64,000 nt of DNA, from the NCBI GenBank assembly GCA_009760855.2, contig WPIO01000007.1:10666001-10730000 (forward strand). Direction: 5' to 3'. Position numbers and translations under genes: made by a program. Below the pieces are notes generated by a model. That model had not been told where the DNA came from, did not search any database, and was given only the letters and a program-made list of their open reading frames with translations. This DNA comes from Cristatella mucedo (Eukaryota > Bryozoa > Phylactolaemata > Cristatellidae). Positions 35,321 to 45,920 of this stretch are shown here, piece after piece. How positions within the stretch are numbered: the first letter of the stretch is position 1; the number at the start of each line of letters is the position of its first letter.

Positions 35321-36161
35321 GGGTGCTGTGCGATGTACCCTCTCACTACAATCGCAGCCAGCTGCGAGTACAACTTTGATGATAAAATGTGTCGCCTGAG
35401 CCATTTTACTTCACGCTGCCCCTCACACCTGTTGTTTCCCTACACCTGTGGCTGTCTCTACACGATCAGACGGTTTGCCTCGTCACGGTCCACGCTGCGA
35501 TCTGCACCACTGTTTCAGGTGCTGCACTGCAGTCCGGCGAGGCACTGCCAACTGCTAACAGAGCAGTGCCACGACGATCTGGAATATTGAATAATCGATA
35601 TTCCTGCCAGCAGCAGTTCCTATATTTGCCACACCACAGTCGTCCCGGACACCTGTCGCATAAGTGGCTCTTTAAATCGGTCACCGAGGGGTGGGATGAT
35701 GCAATGGACAGCAGTAGCAGCAGGAAATTCGACAGCAACAAATACATGTAAGTGCTCACATACAAGACTGGAACGGATGGTGGTGGCTTTAGCAAATGGA
35801 ATCGACTTCAGTATATGCAGCAGCAATAGTCTCTATATCTCTTGAGACTTTTGGGGAGGGTGCAATTCAAATCCGTTATTCCCTTAGCAGATTTCCTGGC
35901 CATGAAGTTAACGGTATCAAACTCGACTAAGGTCTCGGCAGATGGAAGCTCGTGGACACAAATCATGGCCTGATCTCTTTTCAGCATGGCTGCTGCTTGC
36001 ATACTACCGTGACGCCAAGGAGGTTGCCCAAAAGTCACTTTTCGATGTCGGAGAAAGGGAGAATTTTTACAGTGCTATACGGTTGCCAAAAAAGTATGAT
36101 AGCATGGCTCAAGCAGACTACACTGCGTTAAATCACAGATACATATACCTTGAATACTCAC

Positions 36162-36316
36162 CTGCAAAATTCATGCAAGCACTCCTGCAGCACAACACCT
36201 TCACCTGTACTACAGACGCTTAGACAAATAAGGCAGTGAAATGGTGCAGTGTTGCGAACCAGGCGAACGGGTTCTTCTCGGCTCATCTTAGTTAGGATTT
36301 CCATTGATACGTTTGA
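36162..36316 (-). CDS. RBCK1: RBCK1 copy A, first half of RING1
   Basis: Encodes a charged helix-like lead ([20 protein letters not shown]) and then [24 protein letters not shown]. This gives the C-x2-C ... C-x-H-x2-C pattern of HOIL-1 RING1 (EGVVLRECLHTFC). Donor TTTTGCAG|GTGAGT at 36,161 is strong and phase 2. The acceptor is less certain: I chose AAGCAG|TCA (exon start 36,316) because it is in phase 0 with the NZF exon donor. CAAG|CAG three bases earlier is equally possible in phase, while the better-looking GTGTCAG would need another small exon. With direct joining, the length from NZF to C-terminus agrees with vertebrate HOIL-1 (about 320 residues). Confidence 0.9.
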
Positions 36317-36719
36317 CTGCTTGTCTGACACACCCACCAAAACAGCTTCTGCCCTTTGTGGTAGATCCTGTCAAAGCGGTTACACGAATATTTAATCATT
36401 TGATAACACCAGCATCTGGGGAAAACTTACGAATGCTGCAAAATTACACGCACCAAAGTGAGAAGTACAGCTGCTCGGTGACGAACATCGTGACACATTT
36501 ACGGTTAAGCTTCAGTGTGATCACACAGTCCGGAGACACATACATAAACAACCCAATCAGATACAATGCCCATCTGCTAGACTTAATACCGTGCATAGTA
36601 AAGCCGCTATAAAGCCGTCATTTCGGGCTGTGGGTCGCCTCTTAAGTCTGCCGAGTTTTCAGGTTTTCTGCGCATAGGAATTAAAGGCGAGACATTCGTA
36701 GGATTAAAGCTTGGCTAAA

Positions 36720-37065
36720 GGTACTGTTCAACAACCAAACTCTGAGGAGTTGGTGGCACAACGTGAGGCCTGGTTAGTATTTCGCATAGGTAAGCCAGAG
36801 CAAGAGAATGAAGAGTGATCCTAAATGCGAGTGACAGGACCATGAGGCTAATAGACTAACTAAAAGTACTGTAGCAGTTGCCAAATTTTCCAGCAGAAAA
36901 GCCTAGCTGCCGAGTTATACACCATCTAACTTACTAGTTATGGGCAAACCCAGTGTGATTCAGAAATTGGAAAGGCTGACGCTCAAAATTGGCTCTGCCA
37001 GCATATCTCCTGTCGAATCAGCTCGAAATCTAGGTGTCATATTCCAAAGCGACCTCCTGAGAGCA
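36720..37065. mobile_element. Two opposed L2 scraps
   Basis: 36,720-36,925 is a reversed, heavily mutated thumb region (GCCTAGCTGCCGAGTTATACACC resembles the reversed NSAARL segment). 36,925-37,060 is a fairly clean plus-strand stretch reading LLVMGKPSVIQKLERLTLKIG then SARNLGVIFQSDL. Confidence 0.75.
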
Positions 37066-37794
37066 ATATCCTGAGAGCAATCTCATATTACTCCTACCTA
37101 ATTTTAGTATTTTTGGCATGAATTTTCTAAAATTCGGAAAAGTTTTGAGTTTTGTGTTGATTTCCAGAGTTCGTGGATTTTTCGTGCCAGCATTGCATGT
37201 ATTCAGTTTTTGCTTACCTTCGGTGATCTTAAGTTGTTGCCTAGACCTGAAGTGCTAGGCTGCATGTGTTCGCTGACAATCGCTAAGCCGTCGTTATTCC
37301 TTTGGTGCATACGGACAGGTCTCTTGGCACCACACATTGCACACTTCAAAGATGTGACATTATCAAAAGTGCATTCTATACACTTCCATGCGCAGGCCTA
37401 TAAATGAAATGGTACATGCAGTTAACATTCTTATAGTTGTTGCCGTGGTTGGATAAAATATAAGATGTGTGATCAAGAACTTCTTCAGGTGCCATGCAAA
37501 CAGTTCAGCTCGTTAGCAGAAAGATCACAAACTGAGCCGTTTTGCTGTGGATCACAGCCGATCAAAGACTGACTACTGAGCTTTCACAAGTGTGTCACGA
37601 TGCTTGCATCACAATTTAGCTACAATAAAATATTGAAAATAGCTAGAATCATGAAACTGCAATACAATTATTCAAAATCAGTGTGTCCCTAAAGATTAAT
37701 TAAAAAGAACTAGGCATTGTATAAAGCTTACTATGGAAAGCCATTAGAATCTAGGTACTAGTCCCAGCCACTTTTACATCGCAATGAGCCTGCC

Positions 37795-37980
37795 TAAATA
37801 AATAAATACTAGCTGATTTAACAGACTCTTTTTTGTATAGCGACAGAAGATCCTTGGCGGCTACTACCACCGCTTGCAGTGGCGATGGAGGATCGCCCAT
37901 CACAGGATTCGAACTCACGACCTCGGGGCCGAGGTCGTGAAGAGCAACCACCTTACCTAGTGAGCCATTACGGCTCACCA
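37795..37980 (-). mobile_element. SINE family II copy
   Basis: Minus strand: a GTGAGCCGTAATGGCTCACT arm, box A-like TCACTAGGTAAGGTGG, a near-perfect 26-base palindrome around GGCCCC (37,915-37,940), box B GAGTTCGAATCC, a body with ATCGCCACTGCAAGCGG, and a tail CTTCTGTCGCTATACAAAA then GTTAAATCAGCTA. This is the best-preserved copy. Confidence 0.85.
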
Positions 37981-39959
37981 AACTACAGAGCTGATGACAC
38001 TACATTCATAAGTGTGCAGGAGAAAACCTGTTTCTTCTAGACGGAAAGCCTGCTGCGCCAAAACGCCATCCTTATAATCGAACTGATCCAAACTATGTAG
38101 CTGAATTTATACACAAGCCTAAAAAACATTAACGGCTTTGCAAATCCCCTCTTGCCGAAATGTCCGTGGCTTAGGGTTTACTCCCACGAGCAGTGAGCAA
38201 CGCTGATCTTCTGTGTCATTTTGCAATAAGAAAACAGGCCTTTTCTAAAAGTTACCTTGACCAGCATTATCGAGTAGGGGTTAATTCTCTATAAGTACAG
38301 CTCAGGCGAAAATACAACAATACAGACGGCCAGATAAACACGGTGCAGTACATTCGAAAGCGCTCGGGGTCTTGACAAATCATTCCACAAGAGTAATAAC
38401 ATAATTAGGGGTAAAAATTATGAGAGGCAGTTGCAGAGAAAAAAAAGGAAAAACAAAAGATAGAGAGTGGAGAGAGCTGGAGAGAGCCGGTACTTGGCCC
38501 AAAGATATCTCTGAGAAGCAATAACCGCAGAAATAAAAGCTAGTCACTGTTGCACTTGCATTACACCATTTTTAACAGCTTGCCATGAATATAATGTTTC
38601 ACCACACACTGAAGGGCAGCAGAGCATTAAAGGTTCACAATGAGCTTACAGGTGTGTTATTCAAGAGATAGTAGATTAATGACCCAAGGCACACGACAAT
38701 TGTTTTTAAGTCCAGTGCTAAAACGCACATGAATAAAAATGTATTGAAGCTTAATTCCCAACTAGCTTGGATGCCCGATGTTTGCATCTGAGGGCAGCAA
38801 AGACGAAGCAGTTCTGATGACCTAAGATGTAAATGCTAGAAATGTATTTGGAAGTAAACGCCTAAGTCAAAAGAGAGATGCCTAGTGTGTACCTGCTCAG
38901 TAAATTTAAGTAGATTTCGTTATGAGCGCTATTAAAAATTGGCTGCTGTTTTTGAAGCATGACCTTGTTAATGGTAACCGTGGACTTCTTCTCTAGCTTT
39001 ATAAATTTGCTTAGAATGAGATTTATTTCTCTCATCAGTCGATATACCCTTATTATTACATTATTACCATTTTTAGTGGATTTACTATTAGGTGTAGGCC
39101 AGGTGAGAAGACTTTGAGCAATCAATTGGAGCATGGTCTCTGCCTTTGTTCTCCGTGTGCAGGAAATATATATTCGGATAAAATACCAGGAGACAAGGTA
39201 GCTTCATTCGCACGAACTATATCAGCGTTGTTATGAGAATAATTTTGAGAAAAATATGCATTAAATAAAAATATAAAGATCTCGCCTACGTAAACAATTT
39301 AATTTCGAGAATAAGTTATTTATGCGAATATATGGCAATGATCGAAGCAACTGGAAGAAGGATCTAATGGCTTAATCAAATCTTTATGACACGAAAAATT
39401 AAAGTATGGACCATGCATTCAATAGTGCAACTATATGCTAGGAATTCACGTTTGACCACTACTGCTGCTATGCGGACTACAAACCCCAGTTATTACCATC
39501 TTCGTATTCTTTTCTGTGTATCGAAGCGAGTATGTTCACATATGTCTTATTAAATTCTGGAATCGTATTTTCCTGTCATCGTACTCCCTCAGTTATCTTA
39601 GTAGACGGCTTGGTTGGAAGGAGTTTGTGATCCGCAAGACAATAGTACCTATAGAGTTATAGCAACCCTGTAACTCACCCCCCCCCCCGACTGACGTAAC
39701 GATATCCCCCTGACATGTAAGCAGGAGCTAAAAACGAACCTTTTCCTCTAAGCATTTGCAGGGTAGCTGTCAATTGCCTTATTTGTGCTTATGCGTACTG
39801 ACATCGTGCAAGTTACCGCTAACAATTTGTACACGATAACATACAGTATTTTAAAAGTGCCTGGGCGCAAAGCTGCCAACAGCATCATCAGCCGCTCAGC
39901 TGTCTTTCTAGCTGCCATAGCAAACTGCTACAGCAGGTGTGCAGCAGAAGTGCTCACAC

Positions 39960-40172
39960 CTGTGTGACTGCTTCGTCATCTGGCCTCCTGGAAGGCCGCT
40001 GCAGCAGGCTCTGCTCGTCATCTTTCCGATTTGGGAGTGCATCGACGTCGATGACTGGTGAGTGAGGGTTAGTTAATGACGGTAAGCGAGAGAACGTCGT
40101 GCAGCACATTTCACAGTCCGTACGAGCACCGCTGTTGGCATAGGTGCACCGAGGACAACTCCAGCCGAGCAC
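39960..40172 (-). CDS. RBCK1: RBCK1 (HOIL-1) copy A, NZF zinc finger exon
   Basis: HOIL-1 is an RBR-type ubiquitin ligase that forms LUBAC with HOIP and SHARPIN in vertebrates and binds linear ubiquitin through its NZF. The 71 codons start VLGWSCPRCTYANSGARTD and continue CEMCC, matching W-x-C-x2-C-T-x2-N-x6-C-x2-C and the family-specific CEMCC ending. An acidic, proline-containing linker follows. Acceptor GACTTTGCAG|GTG after 40,173 and donor ACACAG|GTGTGA at 39,959, phase 0 on both sides. From this NZF to the stop codon at 26,089 six exons join without a phase break. A ubiquitin-like domain exon, which precedes NZF in the family, was not found. The related gene RNF31/HOIP has NZFs too, but CEMCC and all downstream exons point to RBCK1. 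Confidence 0.93.
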
Positions 40173-40317
40173 CTGCAAAGTCCATGCTGCAATGAATGAG
40201 GCTCAGGCAGAAGGTTAAGCTACAGCTTTGAACACGATCTTGAAGACAATGAGTGCCATTTAGGAAAATTATTACTCTGCTCTCCTCTATTAACTTATAA
40301 GCATATAGATTTAATTC

Positions 40318-40460
40318 ATTTGTTTAGAGCTCTAAAAGAGCTCGATCTTTATTCAGGCGCATCGCCTATGCCACGGGGCTCGAGTCCACGTCCACGGTCA
40401 TCAAATACATTCACCTCGACCTTAGTCGAGGCGAGAACCCTAACCTCTAGGCCAAAGCAG
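40318..40460 (-). mobile_element. SINE family I copy
   Basis: Reversed tail (TTTAGAGCTCTAAAAGAGCTCGATC), reversed box B (GGGGCTCGAGTCC) and a palindromic CCTCGACCTTAGTCGAGG region, then the reversed box A end (CTAACCTCTAGGCCA). Confidence 0.65.
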
Positions 40461-40499
40461 AGTGGCACTTGGCATTACTACGCGAAACTCGATCCCAGA

Positions 40500-40710
40500 G
40501 GCTTGGCCGTGCGTCTCCTTTGCTAAAAGAGCTAGGATGGCTGCCGGTGGATCAATGGATACAGAGCAAAGTTTTACACTAACCCACAAGGCCTGCCATG
40601 GCTTGGCTCCTCCGTACCTAGCTTAACTGCTGCACTAGTTTCAGCCTCCTCACGCCCTCTGGTCCTCTATGGACAATAAATTAGTTACAGACGGAGATAC
40701 GCACACGCAC

Positions 40711-40767
<57 letters not shown>

Positions 40768-41230
40768 GAATGCTTGCTTTTACCGAGCCAGAAAGACATT
40801 GAAATCGTATAAGAATCACAACCATGGCTGACTCTCCAACATAGAGAGAAAGTCAGTTAATTAAGCATTGCTTTCGTAATGTCTGCCGCCACGTTTAACC
40901 ACTTCTGCCTGTCTGAGCTTCACTGGCTCCCTATCAAGCATCGAATCGATGTTAAGATCCTCAGTCTGGCTTAAAGGTCACTTCACTCACTTGCACCAGC
41001 CTTGACCTACCTAACCTCTTTGCTCATTCAGTATGCTCGGGCACCACCTGGTCCTACGAATCTACCTTGCCATCTTGTACTCCCAAATATTAAATTGAAA
41101 TATTTTTGGTAATTGAATCTTAAGTTCATATTCACCTAAAGTCTGGAGCTCGCTGCAGTCACTATTTGCAACGACCTTGCATCTTAAAAGTCTCAGCAAA
41201 AGACGCATTTGCTCCGGTAGGATTTCATTC
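40500..41230 (+). mobile_element. L2 scraps of a divergent subfamily around a (CA)n array
   Basis: 40,520-40,630 reads ELGWLPVDQWIQSKV and PAMAWLLRT-like; 40,910-41,000 reads LSELHWLPIKHRIDVKILSL. These are two versions of the L2 thumb motif (LHWLPVKQRIDFK). ORF remains end near 41,220. Confidence 0.65.
40700..40764. repeat. (CA)n microsatellite
   Basis: About 30 CA units with CG interruptions on the left side. Confidence 0.95.
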
Positions 41231-41439
41231 GCCTCAGTGAAGTTATGGCTGTTGTGAAATTCGGCATTGTATCCATCACTAATCAGTTGGCTTGCTTCTT
41301 TTCCGGCATATCTTCAGAGACTTGAGGGTGATTTAGTTCTCTTAGAGCACGGAAAGAGTGCTTATTCTTGTTGTTTTTGCTATTGTTGCTGAGCATTCTT
41401 TTTACCCAGGCTTGCTCCTCCTTCTTCATGTGTCCATCA

Positions 41440-41765
41440 TATCGCCTGCTCCTCTTAACTCTATAAAACTCGTTAGAGATCACGATTATGGCTCCTTTTC
41501 TCACAAAGTCTGGAACTCACAACCGACTGATTTGAAGACGTCTTCCTGCCTTAATGACATGTGATATGAAGCTTAAACCCAGAAGTTTCTGTCAGCATTT
41601 GCTCCATCCACGTGACTTCTCCTGTATGCACTTTTGTGTGTTAAAATTGTGAACGCTATCGCCAACCAGCTGATATGCTTCCTTTGCAGCAGAAGGGGAG
41701 AAAGACAAAATTAAATGTGTTCGTATGTTATACAAATGCTTTGTTATTGTTATTAGCTTAAAGAT
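41440..41765 (+). mobile_element. L2 C-terminal and 3' end scrap
   Basis: Reads VRDHDYGSFSHKVWNSQPTDLKT, the L2 ORF2 terminus, and ends in ATGCTTTGTTATTGTTATTA. A reversed L2 tail (TTTAGTTCTCTTAGAGCACGG) lies next to it at 41,330-41,350. Confidence 0.6.
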
Positions 41766-42308
41766 GCAATATCACGAGGTAAGTGTGATAATACTTCAAT
41801 GACATTCCCGGAGGCAGCTGGAACGAGAGCCAAGAGAAGTTCAAATGTTTCAAACCCATACGCAGAGGCCAACTGAAAAGCAAAACCCGAATCTGGAAGT
41901 CGGGAGCGTCCAAAAGAGTCTGGCCATTTTAATTCGACCTATCTAATCTCACTATGCTTAGTCAGCCATGCTTGGCGAAAGGCTGATCGCGGCAAGCTCA
42001 AGCAAAGGAGGGCAAGGCAAGAAGATGGTTTCATAGAGAGATTGATTGACAGACAGACAGAGAAAGAGAGGGAGAGTGAGAGAAGTCAGAGCAAAAGAGA
42101 AAAAGAGCCAGAGCGAAAGAGAGAGGGAGACAGGGCAATAGCTGCTGAATGTCATACAGGCGGTGCGGTGACAGCTACGGCTATATGGCCCCTGTGAATC
42201 AGGTCAGATAGAAATGCAATTCAAAATTATATAGTTGGTGTTGCAGCCAGTTGCCACCGTTTTGTCTAATCAGATCATGTCAATGCTCAATGGTTGGTGC
42301 GTGCTTAC

Positions 42309-42554
42309 CATTACGCTCTCCTCTTCCTCGTTGTAGGCTGGATCAGCACGACCTTGACCAGACACTTGCCTGGGCTCACCCCGTCCCGAACAAGCGAGCG
42401 GGTAAGCCATTCTGGAGCTTGTGGCAATGTGCAGCGGCGGTTCCTGCAGCGGCGGCTCCTGCAGTCGTGGCCATTTGCAGCTACATGCCCGGCAGCAAGA
42501 GCGGCTAGTTGTGTTGTCACGAGCACAACGAGAGCAGCTTAATCTTTGGCATGC
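42309..42554 (-). CDS. RBCK1: Candidate extra exon of RBCK1 copy A with a second NZF-like finger
   Basis: This 246-base interval has a strong acceptor (CTATTCCATTGCAG|GCA) and donor (GTAATG|GTAAGC) and is open in phase 0-0, so it joins the NZF exon at 40,172 directly. In that frame it reads LSCSRCARDNTTSRSCCRAC, which keeps the NZF spacing C-x2-C-x10-C-x2-C and the Asn four residues after the second Cys, but lacks the usual Trp (Leu here) and Thr (Ala here). The rest (about 60 residues) is rich in Pro, Arg and Glu and ends YNEEEESVM. The other frames are closed or end before the donor. It could be a diverged duplicate of the NZF exon, the linker exon that HOIL-1 has before its NZF, or a chance frame in 5' UTR. 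Inference from phase and spacing only. Confidence 0.45.
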
Positions 42555-42724
42555 CTGCAATGGAATAGTAAAGACAGGCTGTCTTAACGCACTCCGGTAT
42601 TTTTCCAGTAAGGATGAACAAAATAGCGGATGGCAAGATACAAGTGTTGCAATTTGCTTAGCAAATAAACGGGCCCCGAAGTGAATCAGGAAGTACCCCT
42701 GAAGTGAACACGAGTTTACCCTTT

Positions 42725-42840
42725 GAAGGTGACTTTGTTTGAAGTTCATTATGTGAAGTGCATGTAAAGAGCTTTAGTTTTCTTAGGAAGGTAGTCAAGT
42801 GCATTATTACTATTCTTATTATTACATCGCTATGTTGTTC
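42725..42840 (+). mobile_element. L2 3' end scrap
   Basis: GTAAAGAGCTTTAGTTTTCTTAGGAAGG followed by TTATTACTATTCTTATTATTAC: the L2 tail in plus orientation, degenerate. Confidence 0.55.
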
Positions 42841-43699
42841 AAAAGGGACTTGACAGTTAGCAGCGGCGGTAGCACTCAGAAAAGAAGCAATATATAATGC
42901 AAATCATATAACTAGTACACAAAGTGACAGGTAATATATTTATACAGTGCCAAATTAGTCGATGTTCATCTAGTCACATAAAACTCAAGACCAACACATT
43001 ACTATGATTTCTGATTGGACAAAAAATAAAAATGCTATTGGACACTAACACCACAGCTTTAGCAGTTCCATCTACTTAGCAGCACTGAACCACGCGACTG
43101 ACAGTCCAGAAGGTTTGGCGAGTGAACAGAAAATCAAGTGCAATCCCTGAAGTTGGAATCCCACTGTGGTTCTTTTTCAAATTTATATTTTATGGTTCGT
43201 AGGGTTTGGTGCTGGTGGCTGTGGCCTCCCTGGCAACAATCAGGGTTAGCGCTCTGACGACAAATGGCGTGTGGTTGTCTGGGCGACCTGGGGGATGCAG
43301 GCCTAATGGGTTTCACAGGAACGTCTTTGGCTGGGAAACGCTAATGGCAATGGCAGCAAGCATTTTTTGGTGCTGTTGGATGCGGACCTATTTGTTTGGC
43401 TGTGATGGCTGCACTCAAGTTCCATGTCCATGCACGAGCTATTACCACTTTCTACGTTACGCTTTAACATATCCACATTAAATCGAATACGACAGATCGA
43501 CACCGTACTCACATCACACACGATAGCATGATGAACGTAGTAACTAGATGAAGAGAATATTCTCCGCATATAAATGCAAGGCAAAATATAAATTTATATA
43601 GAACAGTGGTACCACTGACTCAATTATTTTTGAAATCACGCTCAGAACTTCCAGTACTAGCTTCACTTACAGAAGTTCTGATTCGATAAACTGAATGCT

Positions 43700-44090
43700 T
43701 ACCGTGTCGACATTTGATCCTGGATGTGGGAAAATTTCTTGAAACTAAATGACGGTAAAACTGAACTGCTCATAGTATACTGCCCTAAGCGTTGGCTGGA
43801 TTAGAAGGCTTTGCTCTTCTAATAGGTGATGTGTGACCATCACCACGTGCGAAAAATGTATCTGTCGTTTTCGACAGCAGCCTAAATTGTAAAAGCTTCA
43901 TTCAGAAGACTGCTTCTACAGCTTGCCATCACGTCCGATCCCTATCTAAGATTATGAGTAGTATTCCATGGTGGCTTGCAAACAATTTAACCAGCTCCTT
44001 GTCACGACATCCCCTGGAGTGAAAACATTAAAAAGAATGTAAGCAACCCACCTATTCTCGCGGCATTTGCTTTGTCAACATGAATCGTTC
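43700..44090 (+). mobile_element. L2 ORF2 scrap
   Basis: A frame with WMWENFLKLNDGKTELLIVY is the conserved L2 segment after YADD. FDSSLNCKSFIQKTASTACHHVRSL follows with small indels, and the stretch ends in KTLKRM-like C-terminal sequence. Confidence 0.65.
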
Positions 44091-44127
44091 CTTATAGCCT
44101 AGAAATAAAAACTAAATTGAATGCTAA

Positions 44128-44283
44128 CTGATTTAACAGCCTCTTTTGTATAGCGACAGAAGAGCCTATACGGCAATCACCACCACTTGCAGCGGCGATA
44201 AAGGATCACCACTGCATAATTCAAACCCGTGACCTCGGGACCAAGGTCGTGAAAAGCAACCGCCTTATCTAGTGAGCCATCAC
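44128..44283 (-). mobile_element. SINE family II copy (left arm of an inverted pair)
   Basis: Same order as the 37.8 kb copy on the minus strand: CTAACTGATTTAACAGCCTC tail, ATCACCACCACTTGCAGCGGC body, TTCAAACCCGTGACCTC (box B) and TGAGCCATCACGGCTCACC. Confidence 0.82.
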
Positions 44284-44420
44284 GGCTCACCATAAGGCAA
44301 GGTGTTTGGTCTTCACGACCGAGGTCAAGGGTTAGAATCCTGCAGTGGGCGACTCTTTTTTGCCAACTGTTAACGGTGGCGATAGCTGTTAAGGCTTAGT
44401 TGCTGCTACATAAATGAAAA
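44284..44420 (+). mobile_element. SINE family II copy (right arm of an inverted pair)
   Basis: TAAGGCAAGGTGTTTGGTC, CTTCACGACCGAGGTCAAG, GGTTAGAATCC and GTGGGCGACTC follow family II in plus orientation. Tail near CTGCTACATAAATG. It lies head to head with the previous copy. Confidence 0.7.
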
Positions 44421-44879
44421 TGTTAAGTCAACGAATATTTATGTATGCTCTTATGCTGCTGATTGTATGCATATTATATATTCCGGATGGACACGCTTCC
44501 TTGGCAGCATATGCAAAGCGGCCATAAGGCGATTCTGTACTCTTAGGTGCTTTTATAAAAGGTCATCTTTATTCTTAGTGTTATTATTATTGGTTCTACT
44601 GAACCCAGATCTGCACATGAGCTTTTCTACCACCGATACCTCGACATACAGACGTTGCACTGGTTAAATTTTCTGGAGCACTAACAAATGTCACGAGCAC
44701 GTCCCAAATGGATTTTCTCCTAAATATAGCCCTCTCGACATCGCATGCCAAAAATGCATACGCTGAAATTAAAATATATTAGACTACCGTAAGCAGCCAA
44801 AGTTACCAACTTACCAGAGGTTTCGGTCTTTCGGTGTTCTTATCGTATCGCGAATAAATTTGCCTCTCATTTTCAGTAG

Positions 44880-45420
44880 CTAGGTGCCGTTAACAGCAGC
44901 CGAGGGCAGCAGCCCTATCGAACTAGCTGAAGGCGCATTTGCTAATCAAGTAACCGAGGCGTAAGCAGTGAGCTAAGATACACCGACGCGTCGCCAGTCG
45001 TTCTGCAGCGCCGTGCTGCCGCTGCTCGATAATTTCAAGAGCCGGCGAAGCGGCAGGCCATATCTATAATCGTGCCCCGCCATTTTAGCACTCGCCTCGC
45101 TGCGACGGCACTGTCGTTCTATCAACGACAATCGGCACTGCGGCATCGCTCACGTGGCTGGCGCTTCTGCCGTGAGCTACGTAGCTACGTCGGCGCACGC
45201 CGCTACGGCGCATTCCAATGTGCGTGAGCGAAACCTACGCTGGCAGTGCTGCAGCACTGGAGCCCGGGGCTGCGGGAAGTGCCTACGGACAGACCTCACC
45301 CGCGCGGACACGCCAGAGATTAGTCCGTGCGTAGCTCTGCATGCAGGCATGCACTCACCGATTTGCACCGGCTGCAACTGCCATCGTTCTCTGACAGCGG
45401 TCTCCTAACTGAACTCTTCT
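44880..45420 (-). promoter_or_regulatory. CpG-rich candidate promoter of RBCK1 copy A
   Basis: A sharply CpG-rich island between AT-rich flanks, upstream of all copy A exons. It includes CCCCGCCATTTTAG at 45,075-45,088, which on the minus strand reads AAAATGGCGGGG, a YY1-type initiator-like core. Short open frames across it (45,154-45,408 plus, 45,177-45,377 minus) match nothing. Assignment to RBCK1 is by position only. Confidence 0.3.
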
Positions 45421-45499
45421 TCGAATTACTCATTCGCCGGTTGGTATTCGTTTCACCTGCAAAGCACGAATCATTATTTCGGACTTCTGCTTGATGCCA

Positions 45500-45785
45500 G
45501 TGACAATGGCTAGAAAATATTTTGTCAATTGCAATAAAATGACCACGTTTAAAAAGAAACTAAAGATGCATCCATTTGTCACAGCATTTAGTGGGACCCT
45601 GCGAATCGTGCTGTTTGTGCTTATGCGTGCTGACATTGTGAATGCTGCCACTAACCGTGTTATCCTTGCTGTTTATTGAGCATGCTACCACTAACCATTC
45701 GATTGTGCTTCGTTTGCAGCAAATGTAAAGTGCCTAGATTGAGATTGAGTTCTCTGAGGGTGCTTTATCAAATGTATTACTGTTA
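45500..45785 (+). mobile_element. L2 C-terminus and 3' end
   Basis: TTTAAAAAGAAACTAAAGATGCATCC (TFKKKLKMHPF), AGCATTTAGTGGGACCCTGCG and the 3' end AAAGTGCCTAGATTGAGATTGAG...TTATCAAATGTATTACTGTTATGG. Confidence 0.8.
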
Positions 45786-45786
45786 T

Positions 45787-45920
45787 GGTTTGGCCCAGTG
45801 ATTAAGGTGTTCGCCCCGACCGAGGTCTGGCCAAGGCCATTGATTCGAGCCCGTGGCATATGAGAAGCATCAGCATATAGATTAACTTCTCTTAGGGCGC
45901 TATACAAATGAATTATTATG
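45787..45920 (+). mobile_element. SINE family I copy
   Basis: GTTTGGCCCAGTGATTAAGG, GACCGAGGTCTGG, ATTCGAGCCCG, then TTCTCTTAGGGCGCTATACA and a short ATTATT tail. It is sandwiched between two L2 copies. Confidence 0.82.

Larger units (their letters stand above)
33717..36161 (-). other. RBCK1 copy A intron with L2 and SINE insertions
   Basis: 2.4 kb from GTGAGT to TTTTTTGAAG. It holds a decayed plus-strand L2 (33.86-34.95 kb) and a SINE I copy (35.2 kb). The stretch 35.33-36.1 kb has open frames on both strands, including a Cys-rich minus frame at 35,466-35,795, but none is needed for the gene because RING1 joins directly across the intron. Confidence 0.75.
36317..39959 (-). other. RBCK1 copy A intron
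   Basis: 3.6 kb. It contains two L2 scraps near 36.7-37.06 kb, a SINE II copy at 37.8 kb and a poly-C run at about 39,679-39,688. The 38-39.9 kb part is AT-rich with nothing recognised. Confidence 0.7.
42555..44879. other. Presumed 5' intron of RBCK1 copy A
   Basis: Holds an L2 3' end scrap at 42.8 kb, an L2 ORF2 scrap at 43.7-44.1 kb and an inverted pair of SINE II copies at 44.1-44.4 kb. No exon encoding the HOIL-1 ubiquitin-like domain was recognised. Confidence 0.45.

Noticed and set aside
35466-35795. Cys-rich minus-strand frame within RBCK1 copy A
   Set aside because: Sits between the two RING1 half exons, which join directly in phase with family-like sequence, so it is not needed.
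45154-45408. Open frames in the CpG-rich island at 45 kb
   Set aside because: Low stop density is expected from GC-rich DNA; no family match and no spliced continuation.
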